DNA of 64,000 bases from Tropicibacter alexandrii (GCF_003667315.2 NZ_RCTZ02000014.1:62001-126000); one strand, 5' to 3'. Shown: positions 44,301 to 52,456, counted from the stretch's first letter. Translations and numbers: made by a program. The notes: generated by a model not told the origin, from the sequence alone.

Positions 44301-44372
44301 GGCTTGCGCTTCTTCTTGGGGGAAATACCCCGGGGTGAGCGCGGCACGCGCGAGGGGCGGAGCCCCTTCTAC
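44301..44372 (+). repeat. Dispersed intergenic element, copy C
   Basis: GGCTTGCGCTTCTTCTTGG, then GGAAATACCCCGGGG, GCGGCACGCG and AGGGGCGGAGCCCCTTCTAC. It corresponds to copies at 28315-28404 and 36701-36770 and separates the GntR gene from the transaminase promoter. Confidence 0.6.
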
Positions 44373-44380
44373 CGACTCAA

Positions 44381-44408
44381 TTGACTTCGCAAAATTTGAT
44401 CATATTCT
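44381..44408 (+). promoter_or_regulatory. Sigma-70-like promoter of the transaminase with overlapping operator-like site
   Basis: TTGACT (44381-44386) and TATTCT (44403-44408) are 16 bp apart. TTTGATCATA, shared with the potF-gntR region, occupies the spacer and the first bases of the -10 element, a position suited to repression. Confidence 0.5.
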
Positions 44409-44427
44409 TGCGGATGAACCAGCCGAC

Positions 44428-44471
44428 CAAGGCTCTTGCAAGAGCCTTGCAAATTTCTTCGAAGAAATTTG
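44428..44471. repeat. Two back-to-back perfect 22-bp palindromes
   Basis: 44428-44449 has half-site CAAGGCTCTTG; 44450-44471 has half-site CAAATTTCTTC; each is followed at once by its exact complement. They lie in the leader of the transaminase gene, and resemble the cluster at 20511-20604. Confidence 0.85.
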
Positions 44472-44497
44472 GCCCCAGACCCAATCGGAGGCACATC

Positions 44498-45883
44498 ATG
44501 ACGATTCTCACACCGAATTCGCCGACCGCGGAACTGCAGGCGATGGATGCCGCGCACCACATGCACCCGTTCTCCACCAATGACGACCTTGCGAAAAAGG
44601 GCGCGCGCGTGATCACCCGCGCCGAGGGCTGTTGGCTGACCGATAGCGACGGGAACCGCATCCTCGACGGCATGGCCGGGCTGTGGTGCGTGAACATCGG
44701 CTACGGGCGCCGGGAACTGGCCGATGCCGCCGCGCTTCAGATTCAAGAACTGCCCTATTACAACACGTTCTTCCAGACGACTCACGTGCCGTCCCTGAAC
44801 CTGGCCGCGCGGCTGGCCGAACTGGCCCCGGGTGACCTGAACCATGTCTTTTTCGCCTGCTCCGGGTCCGAGGCCAATGACACCAACCTGCGGATGGTGC
44901 GCACCTACTGGCACGAAAAGGGCCAGCCCGAGCGGCAGGTCATCATCTCGCGCTGGAACGGCTATCACGGGTCCTCGGTCGGGTCGGGTAGCCTTGGCGG
45001 GATGAAGGGCATCCACGCCCAAGGTGGCCTGCCGATCCCCGGCATCCATCATATTGGCCAGCCGCATTGGTGGGCCGAGGGCGGCGACATGACGCCCGAG
45101 GAATTCGGGCTGATGCGCGCCCGCGAGTTGGAGCAGGCCATTCAAGAAATCGGCCCCGACAAGGTCGCGGCCTTCATCGCGGAACCCATCCAAGGCGCTG
45201 GTGGGGTGATCGTGCCGCCCGACAGTTACTGGCCTGAAATCAAACGGATCGTGAAGGAATACGGCATCCTTCTGATCGCTGACGAGGTCATCTGTGGCTT
45301 TGGCCGGACGGGGCAGTGGTTCGGGTCGCAGACACTGGATATCCAGCCGGATATCATGACCGTGGCCAAGGGCCTGTCCTCCGGCTACCAGCCGATTGGC
45401 GCGTCCATCGTCTCGGACGAGGTGGCAGCGGTGATCGATGCGACCGAGTTCAACCATGGTTACACCTATTCCGGCCATCCGGTGGCCTGTGCCGTGGCGC
45501 TGGAAAACCTTCGGATTCTCGAAGAGGAGGGTATCGTGGACCGCGTGCGCGAGGAGACGGCGCCCTATCTGAAACAGAAATTCGAAAGCCTGACCGATCA
45601 TCCGATGGTCGGCGAGGCGAAGATCGCGGGCATGATGGGCTCGATCGCCTTGACGCCGGACAAGGCATCGCGCGCGCCGTTCAAGGCGGAGGCGGGGACC
45701 GTGGGTTACGTCACCCGCGAGCGGTGCTTTGCCAACAACCTGATCATGCGCCATGTCGGCGACCGGATGATCATCTCGCCGCCGCTGGTGATCTCGAAAT
45801 CCGAGATCGACACGCTGATCGAGCGCGCATGGCAAAGCCTTGACGAGGCGCACGCCCAGATCAAGGCCGAAGGCATTTCCTGA
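44498..45883 (+). CDS. Class III aminotransferase, putrescine/polyamine:pyruvate type
   Basis: This 461-residue PLP enzyme has the cofactor Lys in TVAKGLSSGYQPIGA, the phosphate-binding SGSEANDTNLRM and the Asp of LLIADEVICGFGRTG. It resembles SpuC/putrescine-pyruvate and omega-amino acid transaminases. The ATG at 44498 is chosen over 44381 because GGAGG lies 8 nt upstream, which leaves the paired palindromes in the leader. Position next to the polyamine transporter and its regulator supports a role in putrescine breakdown; beta-alanine:pyruvate transamination is an alternative. Confidence 0.88.
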   Translation: MTILTPNSPTAELQAMDAAHHMHPFSTNDDLAKKGARVITRAEGCWLTDSDGNRILDGMAGLWCVNIGYGRRELADAAALQIQELPYYNTFFQTTHVPSLNLAARLAELAPGDLNHVFFACSGSEANDTNLRMVRTYWHEKGQPERQVIISRWNGYHGSSVGSGSLGGMKGIHAQGGLPIPGIHHIGQPHWWAEGGDMTPEEFGLMRARELEQAIQEIGPDKVAAFIAEPIQGAGGVIVPPDSYWPEIKRIVKEYGILLIADEVICGFGRTGQWFGSQTLDIQPDIMTVAKGLSSGYQPIGASIVSDEVAAVIDATEFNHGYTYSGHPVACAVALENLRILEEEGIVDRVREETAPYLKQKFESLTDHPMVGEAKIAGMMGSIALTPDKASRAPFKAEAGTVGYVTRERCFANNLIMRHVGDRMIISPPLVISKSEIDTLIERAWQSLDEAHAQIKAEGIS

Positions 45884-45890
45884 ACGGCGG

Positions 45891-45913
45891 GCGGGGCACA
45901 GCCCCGCCCTACG
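45891..45913. terminator. Hairpin with 3-nt loop at gene end (family copy 4)
   Basis: GCGGGGC, loop ACA, GCCCCGC, then CCTACG, between the convergent transaminase and SpoIIAA-like genes. Same sequence as copy 1 except for the loop. Confidence 0.55.
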
Positions 45914-46630
45914 TCATGTGGTCACCCAAGTCCGGGCGTCGTCAAAGGCGTCCCTGTCGAAATAGCGTGCCTCCGCCCCGCTGAGCCGCCCGAGCCCGCT
46001 CAGGGCGAGCCGGTGCCAGCGCGATTCGCCCACCACGGCGACCCGGTCGAGCAGTCGGTAGTGGTCGCGCACGATGCCGAGATGCTGCCAGAGCGCGCCC
46101 AGACCTTGCCAGCCGTCGAATTCCCGCAGGTCGACCAGCAGACGGAACCTGTCATTGCGGCGGATGAAGGCGTTCATGTCCTCTGCCTCTCCGGCAAAGG
46201 CGGAGGGATCCAGCTTGCCCAGCAGGGCAACGTGCAGCGCGCCGTTGCCCAGATCGGTCTGGTGAACCGCGCCCAGCGACAGGGTCAGCCAGCGCCGGGC
46301 CTCGTCCTCGTCACCGAAGGTCGCGACCGGGCAGGGCATCAGCACCGACAGGCCGCGCACGGTGCGGGCGATCCATTTCGGGCCGCCGACAACCGCGATG
46401 CGCTCGAATCCGTGCCAGTGGCGCAGGCCGAATTCGGCATCGTCCAGCAGGGCCTCCATGGAGAAATCCACGTCCTCGTCCAGCACGACCAGCGCGCGGA
46501 TGTGATCGTGTTCCTCGATGGCGCGGTCCAGCGCCGGGATCAGGATTTCCTCGTAATCATAGTCGCGGATCTTGCCCGACAGGTGCAGGCGATAGCGGCC
46601 CGGGCCGCCCAGTTCGGTGATCTCGATCAT
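45914..46630 (-). CDS. Tandem SpoIIAA-like (STAS-related) domain protein
   Basis: This 238-residue cytosolic protein has two copies of the SpoIIAA-like fold: about 1-115 (LHLSGKIRDYDYEEILIPAL ... IAVVGGPKWIARTV) and about 125-238 (VALLGKLDPSAFAGEAEDMN ... VAVVGESRWHRLAL). Each has the aligned VAVVG-W strand. Single-domain relatives are small membrane-associated or lipid-related proteins of unknown role. GGGAGA sets the ATG at 46630. It follows the rhodanese gene. Confidence 0.8.
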   Translation of the reverse strand: MIEITELGGPGRYRLHLSGKIRDYDYEEILIPALDRAIEEHDHIRALVVLDEDVDFSMEALLDDAEFGLRHWHGFERIAVVGGPKWIARTVRGLSVLMPCPVATFGDEDEARRWLTLSLGAVHQTDLGNGALHVALLGKLDPSAFAGEAEDMNAFIRRNDRFRLLVDLREFDGWQGLGALWQHLGIVRDHYRLLDRVAVVGESRWHRLALSGLGRLSGAEARYFDRDAFDDARTWVTT

Positions 46631-46651
46631 GACAGTCTCCCTTCTGTCGCC

Positions 46652-46678
46652 CATCCTGCCACGGGTTGTGGCAGGATG
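46652..46678. terminator. Hairpin between rhodanese and SpoIIAA-like genes
   Basis: CATCCTGCCAC, loop GGGTT, GTGGCAGGATG: a perfect 11-bp stem 12 bp after the rhodanese stop (minus strand). There is no T-run. It may attenuate read-through into the SpoIIAA-like gene or protect the mRNA end. Confidence 0.5.
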
Positions 46679-46690
46679 CCTTGCGCTGGA

Positions 46691-47065
46691 TCAGTCGACC
46701 ATTTGCGGCGCGCCGGTCGCCATGTTGGTGCCGATGTAGGGCTTCTTCGCGCCTTTCCACGCGCCAAAGCCGCCCTCCATATGGGCGATGCGGGCGAAGC
46801 CTTCCTCGATGCATTTGCGCGCGACCTTTTCAGAGCGCATGCCCGACCCGCAATGGAAGACGATGCGCTTGTCCGACTGGCCGGGCAGCGAGGCGCATTG
46901 CAGGAAGCTCATCGGCAGCAGCAGCGCGCCGGGGATATGTTCGAACATGTATTCCTGCGGCGTGCGCACGTCGATCAGGACGATCTCGTTCTTCTTGAAG
47001 GCGTCCTGAACCTCGTCGACGGTCCATGTTTCCAGATGGGCTTGGCCCACTTCCTCGGTCTTCAT
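46691..47065 (-). CDS. Single-domain rhodanese sulfurtransferase
   Basis: This 124-residue cytosolic protein keeps the active-site loop with Cys (VFHCGSGMRSEK), the strand IVLIDVRTPQEYMFEHIPGALLLP and the EGGFGAWKGA block. It can carry a persulfide. It lies 12 bp after the metallo-beta-lactamase-fold gene, a common pairing for persulfide oxidation and sulfur transfer. Confidence 0.9.
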   Translation of the reverse strand: MKTEEVGQAHLETWTVDEVQDAFKKNEIVLIDVRTPQEYMFEHIPGALLLPMSFLQCASLPGQSDKRIVFHCGSGMRSEKVARKCIEEGFARIAHMEGGFGAWKGAKKPYIGTNMATGAPQMVD

Positions 47066-47077
47066 CTTGGTATCTCC

Positions 47078-47971
47078 TTAGAACTTGTTTGCAGGGATCT
47101 TGAAGTAAGAGTGGCCATCGCCCTGCGTCGGCGCAAGACGCCCGCCGCGCAGATTGACCTGAAGCGCGTAAAGCATCCGGTCCGGCAGGCCGAGCGTGGC
47201 GTCGCGGTCGTCGCGCAGCTTGCGGAACTGCTGTTCGGATTTTCCCGCGATGTGGGGATTGTGGGCGCGATGTTCGGCCACGGTGGCCTCCCATGCGGGG
47301 TCTTGGCGGTCGCCCACGGGGGGATAGTCGTGACCGATGAACAGCCGGGTGTCGTCGGGCAATTTCAGGATGCGTTGCAACGATTGCCACAGATCGGCAG
47401 AGGACCCGCCGGGGAAATCCGCGCGCGAGGTGCCGGTGTCCACATGCATGAAGGTGTCATGCACAAAGGCCGCGTCGCCCACGACATAGGTGATCGAGCC
47501 CAGCGTATGACCGGGTGAGAGCATCACGGTGACGTCCATCTCGCCGATGCGAAAGGTGTCGCCATCGGCGAACAGGTGGTCAAAGTCGCGATCCACGTCA
47601 AACGCATCGGGCATATTGTAGATGTCGCGCCACAGCTCGGCGATCTCGCGGGTCTTTTCCCCGATGGCGTTGGGCGCGCCGGTCTGTTCCTTCAGCCAAG
47701 CCGAGGCCATCATGTGGTCGGCATGGGGGTGGGTGTCCAGCACCCATTCTACGCTCAGGCCTTTGCTCTGGACGAAGTCCAGCACCTCTTGCGCGCTGTC
47801 GGTGCGGGTGCGGGCAAAGGCCGGATCGAAATCCAGAACCACGTCGATCAGCGCGGCCTTGCCCGTCTCGGGACAGGCGGCGACATACATGATCGACCCG
47901 GTGTCAGAGTCGTAGAACCCCGTGACTTCGGGTTTGCCGGGGCCGGACGATGGGCTTGTGCGTGTGAACAT
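47078..47971 (-). CDS. MBL-fold hydrolase, persulfide dioxygenase (Blh/ETHE1)-like
   Basis: This 297-residue enzyme has the metal motif THPHADH near residue 95, a His in LSPGHTLGSITY, an Asp/His late site in FIGHDYPP and N-terminal GSIMYVAACPETGKAALID. This pattern fits Blh/ETHE1-like persulfide dioxygenases, which oxidise glutathione persulfide to sulfite with a single iron. The adjacent rhodanese supports that role over a lactonase. No BigR-type ArsR gene is next to it; a LysR gene lies upstream on the same strand, 59 bp away. Confidence 0.85.
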   Translation of the reverse strand: MFTRTSPSSGPGKPEVTGFYDSDTGSIMYVAACPETGKAALIDVVLDFDPAFARTRTDSAQEVLDFVQSKGLSVEWVLDTHPHADHMMASAWLKEQTGAPNAIGEKTREIAELWRDIYNMPDAFDVDRDFDHLFADGDTFRIGEMDVTVMLSPGHTLGSITYVVGDAAFVHDTFMHVDTGTSRADFPGGSSADLWQSLQRILKLPDDTRLFIGHDYPPVGDRQDPAWEATVAEHRAHNPHIAGKSEQQFRKLRDDRDATLGLPDRMLYALQVNLRGGRLAPTQGDGHSYFKIPANKF

Positions 47972-48030
47972 GGCAGGCGCTCCGTTTGTTATTCCAAAGG
48001 TGGAATGTTTGGCGCTGCGTTTGGTTCCGG

Positions 48031-48939
48031 TCAGTTTTCGGACAGGGCCGCGCGGCAGGTATCGACCATGTAATCGGCGAACAGGCGCACCTTTGGATCG
48101 CGATGCTTGCGCGAGGGGGACAGGCAGGCCAGTTGCGCGGGGTAGGGCGGTTCGTTTGTCGCGACCGGCACCAACGCGCCCGAGGTGAGATGCGCGGCGA
48201 TCTCGAAGCGCGGTTTCAGCACGATGCCAAGCCCCGCCAGCGCCCAGCCGGTCAGCACATCGCCGTCGTCACATTCCAGCGGGCCGGTGATCTCGAACCG
48301 GCGGGGTCCGTCTGCGGTCTGCAAGGTCCACTGGAATTCCTGCGCGCCGGGAAAGCGCAGGTTCAGGCAGGCATGGCGTTGGCGGATCAGGTCCGCACCA
48401 CCCTCGGGCATGCCGCGCGCCTCGATATAGGCGGGCGCCGCCACCAGCAGGCGCGGGCAATCCGCAATCATCCGGACCTTGAGGTCGCTGTCGGTCAGCG
48501 GACCAAGGTGAAAGGCAAGGTCCAGCCCCTCGGCGGTCACGTCCACGACCCGGTCGGACAGGCGCAGGCGGATGTCGATATCCGGGTACATCTGGCGAAA
48601 TCGGATCACGGCGGGGGCGATGATCTGGCGGCCCAGATGCAAGGGCGCGGCCACATAGATCGTGCCGCGCGGGCTTTGCGTGGCCTCCATCACGGTGCCC
48701 TCGGCCTCGTCGATGGCATCGAGGATGCCACGCGCCCCGTCATAGAACATGCGGCCATGTTCGGTAGGGTGCAAGGCGCGTGTGGTGCGGTTGAACAGCC
48801 GCACACCCAGATGCCGCTCCAGTTCCGCAATCCGGGCGGAGGCGACGGCGGGCGAGGTGCGCTGATCCCGCGCGGCGGCGCTCATGCTGCCCAATTCGTA
48901 GACACGCACGAACATGCGGATGTTGTTGACATAGGCCAT
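48031..48939 (-). CDS. LysR family transcriptional regulator
   Basis: This 302-residue regulator has an N-terminal winged helix (YVNNIRMFVRVYELGSMSAAA, then SPAVASARIAELERHLGVRLFNRTTR) and a periplasmic-binding-like effector domain. It is divergent from puuD and upstream of the MBL-fold gene on the same strand, so either could be its target. Its inducer is unknown. Confidence 0.9.
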   Translation of the reverse strand: MAYVNNIRMFVRVYELGSMSAAARDQRTSPAVASARIAELERHLGVRLFNRTTRALHPTEHGRMFYDGARGILDAIDEAEGTVMEATQSPRGTIYVAAPLHLGRQIIAPAVIRFRQMYPDIDIRLRLSDRVVDVTAEGLDLAFHLGPLTDSDLKVRMIADCPRLLVAAPAYIEARGMPEGGADLIRQRHACLNLRFPGAQEFQWTLQTADGPRRFEITGPLECDDGDVLTGWALAGLGIVLKPRFEIAAHLTSGALVPVATNEPPYPAQLACLSPSRKHRDPKVRLFADYMVDTCRAALSEN

Positions 48940-49030
48940 GCGCGCTTTTTCGGTCTTTTTGAAAGTCCCTACGGATTATGAGGGTTATCATTGAAATCGC
49001 GCCCCGTATAGGATTTCGACAAGGACCGCC

Positions 49031-49103
49031 CACCGCCCCGCGCCCCCACCCAACCCCCAGAGTTTGGACCCTATCGGGGGTTGGGTGGGGGCGCGGGGCG
49101 GTG
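49031..49103. repeat. Hairpin with 28-bp perfect stem before puuD
   Basis: The left arm (49031-49058) starts CACCGCCCCGCGCC and the right arm (49076-49103) is its exact complement. The loop is 17 nt (49059-49075). It ends 34 bp before the puuD start and lies in the puuD-LysR divergent gap. Confidence 0.9.
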
Positions 49104-49136
49104 AGTGGCACGCAAACTGAAAACAGGAGGTACGCC

Positions 49137-50363
49137 ATGTATGATCTTGCCGCGATGGGCGCGTGGGTCGAATTCGCGATCCGCTGGCTGCACGTGATCA
49201 CCGCGATCGCGTGGATCGGGTCGTCGTTCTATTTCATCGCGCTGGATCTGGGCCTGCACCGGGATCGCAATCTGGCATCCGGCGCGGATGGCGAGGAATG
49301 GCAGGTGCATGGCGGCGGCTTCTATCACATCCAGAAATACCTTGTTGCGCCGTCGTCGATGCCGTCGGACCTCGTGTGGTTCAAATGGGAAAGCTACTGG
49401 ACGTGGATTTCCGGCTTTGCCCTGCTGACGGTGGTCTATTACTTCGGGGCAGAATTCTACCTGATCGATCCGGCGGTTGCGGACCTTGCCACATGGCAGG
49501 CCATCGCGATCTCCGTTCTGTCGCTGGGGCTGGGCTGGGTGGTCTACGACCAGTTGTGCAAGGTCTTCGTCAACGCCAACCAGACTTGGCTGATGGTGGC
49601 GCTGTTCGCGGTGCTGGTGGTGATGGCGTATTTCTATACGTCGGTCTTCTCGGGCCGCGCAGCGATGCTGCATCTGGGGGCCTTCACCGCCACGATCATG
49701 AGCGGCAACGTCGCGATGATAATCATCCCGAACCAAAAGGTGGTCGTGGCCGACCTGATCGCGGGCCGCAAGCCGGATGCGAAATACGGCAAGATCGCCA
49801 AGCAGCGGTCCACCCACAACAACTACCTGACGCTGCCCGTGCTGTTCCTGATGCTGTCGAACCACTACCCGCTGGCCTTTGCGAGCGAGTATAACTGGAT
49901 CATCGCCGCGCTGGTCTTTTTGATGGGGGTGACGATCCGGCACTATTTCAACACGATGCACGCGCGCAAAGGCTCGCCCACATGGACGTGGCTGGCGACA
50001 GCTGTGCTGTTCCTGATCGTGATGTGGCTGTCGACCGCGCCGCTGTTCCGCGACGACGCGCCGGAAGAGGCATCAGGCGCGGCGCTGCGGTTCACGCAGG
50101 CCGAGGGTTGGACCGAGGTGTCGGATATCGTGATGGGGCGCTGTTCGATGTGCCACGCGGCAGAGCCGTCATGGGATGGACTGCACTGGGCGCCCAAGGG
50201 CGTGCGGCTGGATAATGAGGCCGAGATCGCCAGACATGCGCGGGCGATCTATCTTCAGGCCGGACTGAGCCATGCCATGCCGCCCGCGAACCTGTCCTAC
50301 ATCGAAGAGGACGAACGCGCGGCGATCCGCGCGTGGTATGCGGCGGCGGTCAGCGGTGGATGA
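49137..50363 (+). CDS. puuD: Membrane-bound urate hydroxylase PuuD with cytochrome c domain
   Basis: This 408-residue protein has eight or so membrane helices with conserved His (RWLHVITAIAWIGSSFYFIALD near the start) and a C-terminal cytochrome c domain whose heme site is CSMCH near residue 338, with a possible axial Met in HAMPPANLSY. PuuD oxidises urate to hydroxyisourate and passes electrons to the respiratory chain. AGGAGG 6 nt before the ATG at 49137 fixes the start. Other urate-degradation genes are not in this window. Confidence 0.9.
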   Translation: MYDLAAMGAWVEFAIRWLHVITAIAWIGSSFYFIALDLGLHRDRNLASGADGEEWQVHGGGFYHIQKYLVAPSSMPSDLVWFKWESYWTWISGFALLTVVYYFGAEFYLIDPAVADLATWQAIAISVLSLGLGWVVYDQLCKVFVNANQTWLMVALFAVLVVMAYFYTSVFSGRAAMLHLGAFTATIMSGNVAMIIIPNQKVVVADLIAGRKPDAKYGKIAKQRSTHNNYLTLPVLFLMLSNHYPLAFASEYNWIIAALVFLMGVTIRHYFNTMHARKGSPTWTWLATAVLFLIVMWLSTAPLFRDDAPEEASGAALRFTQAEGWTEVSDIVMGRCSMCHAAEPSWDGLHWAPKGVRLDNEAEIARHARAIYLQAGLSHAMPPANLSYIEEDERAAIRAWYAAAVSGG

Positions 50364-50448
50364 CCGAGACGGGCTTGAACCACATCTTGGCAAAAGCCTC
50401 GCCATAGGTGGCGGAAATCGTTTCGAACATGATAAGCGGGACGAGCAT
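50350..50448 (-). CDS. 32-residue small ORF antisense to the puuD 3' end
   Basis: On the minus strand GGAG lies 7 nt before an ATG that opens MLVPLIMFETISATYGEAFA, continuing to a stop inside the last codons of puuD. It is short but has a good ribosome site and lies mostly in intergenic DNA. No family is recognised. It could also be a chance ORF. Confidence 0.35.
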   Translation of the reverse strand: MLVPLIMFETISATYGEAFAKMWFKPVSVIHR

Positions 50449-50608
50449 TTGAGGTCTCCAATGTCTGTCATGGAAGTGTTACGCTAATAATAGAACACTG
50501 GATATGCGACTTTTGTTCATATCTTGCTTTCGTAATTTGCAATGCCGTTTGCGTGGCGCGTGATCTGACCCGTTTCAGAATCACGGGCGCTCTGCTAGGT
50601 CTTGGGGT

Positions 50609-52456
50609 ATGAACAGTCACACCCCCAATATGCGCCCGATCATCCGGCAGTTGGACGAGGCCGCGATCAACCGGATCGCCGCTGGCGAAGTGGTCGAACG
50701 GCCCGCGTCGGCGGTGAAGGAAATCGTCGAAAATGCCGTGGATGCAGGCGCGCGGCGGGTCACGGTCGAGATCGCGGATGGGGGCAAGACGCTGATCCGC
50801 GTGACCGATGATGGCTGTGGCATGACACCGGACGAACTGCCTCTGGCCCTGTCGCGCCACGCCACGTCCAAGATCGACGGGACCGACCTGCTGAACATCC
50901 ATTCCTTTGGCTTCCGGGGGGAGGCGCTACCGTCCTTGGGCGCGGTGGGCCGTCTGACGATCCAGAGCCGGGCGCGCGGGCATGAGGCCGCCGAGCTGTC
51001 GGTCGAGGGCGGGGTGATGCGCGGCGTCAAACCCTGCGCGCTGAACGCGGGCACCGTCGTCACGCTGCGCGATCTGTTCTACGCCACGCCCGCGCGGCTG
51101 AAGTTCCTGCGCACGGACCGGTCGGAAACGCAGGCCATCGGCGATGTCATCAAGCGGCTGGCCATGGCCGAGCCCTCCGTCGGGTTCACCCTGCGGGACG
51201 TGTCGGGCGGCGGCGACCGGGTCACGTTCCGCGTCGATCCCGAGACGGGCGACCTGTTCGACGCGCTGCGCGGACGGCTTTCGCGCGTCATGGGGGCGGA
51301 ATTCGTGGAAAACGCGCTGGCCATCGACGCCGAGCGCGAGGGTTTTCGCCTGACGGGCTACGCGGCGCTGCCGACCTATTCGCGCGGCACGGCGGTGGCG
51401 CAGCACCTGTTTGTCAATGGCCGCCCGGTGCGGGACAAGATGCTGATCGGCGCGCTGCGCGGGGCCTATCAGGACTTCCTGTCGCGCGACCGTCACCCGG
51501 CGGTGGCGCTGTTCGTCGATTGCGATCCGCACAAGGTCGACGTGAACGTCCACCCGGCCAAGTCCGAGGTGCGCTTTCGCGATCCCGGCGTGGTGCGCGG
51601 GCTGATCGTTTCCGGCCTGCGCCATGCGCTGGCCGAGGCGGGGCATCGCGCGTCCTCCACCGTGGCGAGCGACACTTTGGGCGCGATGCGGGCCGAGCCT
51701 GCGCAGCCGCGCGTCTACCAGATGGACCGGCCCTCGATGGGCGCGCTGCGCAGCGCCTATCAGGCGCAGGCGCCGATCCCGCAGCCGGGCTTTGCCGATC
51801 TGGGCAATACCTATTCGGGACGTGTCGTCGAGGAACCCGAGGTGGAGGCCCCGGGTCAAGCCCGGGGCGGGGAGAGCCTGCCTTTGGGTGCGGCGCGCGG
51901 GCAGGTGCATGAGAACTACATCATCGCCCAGACCGAGACCGGCATCGTCATCGTTGACCAGCACGCCGCGCATGAGCGGCTGGTCTATGAGAAACTCAAA
52001 CGCCAAATGGCGGAGAATGGCGTTGCGGCGCAGGCCTTGCTGATCCCCGAGGTGATCGACCTGTCGCCGGACGATGCCGCGCTGCTGCTGTCGGTGGCGG
52101 ATGATCTGGCCCGCATGGGCTTTGCCGTCGAGGCGTTTGGCGGGGGGGCTGTCGCCGTCCGTGAAACCCCGGCGATCCTTGGAGAAGTGAACGCGAAAAA
52201 GCTGATCGAGGACATTCTGGACGAGCTGTCCGACCTTGGCGAAAGCCAGCTGGTGCAGGAGAAAATCGAGGCGATCCTGAGCCGGGTGGCCTGTCATGGC
52301 TCTATCCGCTCGGGCCGCCGGATGCGCGCCGAAGAGATGAACGCGCTGCTCCGTGAGATGGAGGCGACGCCGCATTCCGGCCAGTGCAACCACGGCCGCC
52401 CCACCTATGTGGAGCTGAAACTCAGCGATATCGAACGGCTGTTCGGGCGCACATGA
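50609..52456 (+). CDS. mutL: DNA mismatch repair protein MutL
   Basis: This 615-residue GHKL ATPase has ENAVDAGARRV, DDGCGM and HATSKI/GFRGEAL in the N-terminal domain. The C-terminal domain carries the endonuclease motif DQHAAHERLVYE (DQHA-x2-E-x4-E), so it should nick DNA itself, consistent with the absence of MutH. The linker (about residues 330-425) contains an in-frame TCAAG-loop palindromic element encoding [12 protein letters not shown] near residue 413. The stop overlaps the rmuC start by 4 bp. Confidence 0.95.
   Translation: MNSHTPNMRPIIRQLDEAAINRIAAGEVVERPASAVKEIVENAVDAGARRVTVEIADGGKTLIRVTDDGCGMTPDELPLALSRHATSKIDGTDLLNIHSFGFRGEALPSLGAVGRLTIQSRARGHEAAELSVEGGVMRGVKPCALNAGTVVTLRDLFYATPARLKFLRTDRSETQAIGDVIKRLAMAEPSVGFTLRDVSGGGDRVTFRVDPETGDLFDALRGRLSRVMGAEFVENALAIDAEREGFRLTGYAALPTYSRGTAVAQHLFVNGRPVRDKMLIGALRGAYQDFLSRDRHPAVALFVDCDPHKVDVNVHPAKSEVRFRDPGVVRGLIVSGLRHALAEAGHRASSTVASDTLGAMRAEPAQPRVYQMDRPSMGALRSAYQAQAPIPQPGFADLGNTYSGRVVEEPEVEAPGQARGGESLPLGAARGQVHENYIIAQTETGIVIVDQHAAHERLVYEKLKRQMAENGVAAQALLIPEVIDLSPDDAALLLSVADDLARMGFAVEAFGGGAVAVRETPAILGEVNAKKLIEDILDELSDLGESQLVQEKIEAILSRVACHGSIRSGRRMRAEEMNALLREMEATPHSGQCNHGRPTYVELKLSDIERLFGRT
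51848..51868 (+). repeat. TCAAG-loop palindromic element inside mutL
   Basis: Stem GCCCCGGG, loop TCAAG and exact complement, identical to intergenic copies at 39904, 40885 and 42348, including the GTGGAG prefix and GGCGGG-type suffix. It is translated as part of the interdomain linker. Confidence 0.9.

Noticed and set aside
50512-50535. A near SOS box upstream of mutL (GTTC followed by seven bases and GCTT).
   Set aside because: The second half-site does not match GTTC, and mutL is not usually an SOS gene.
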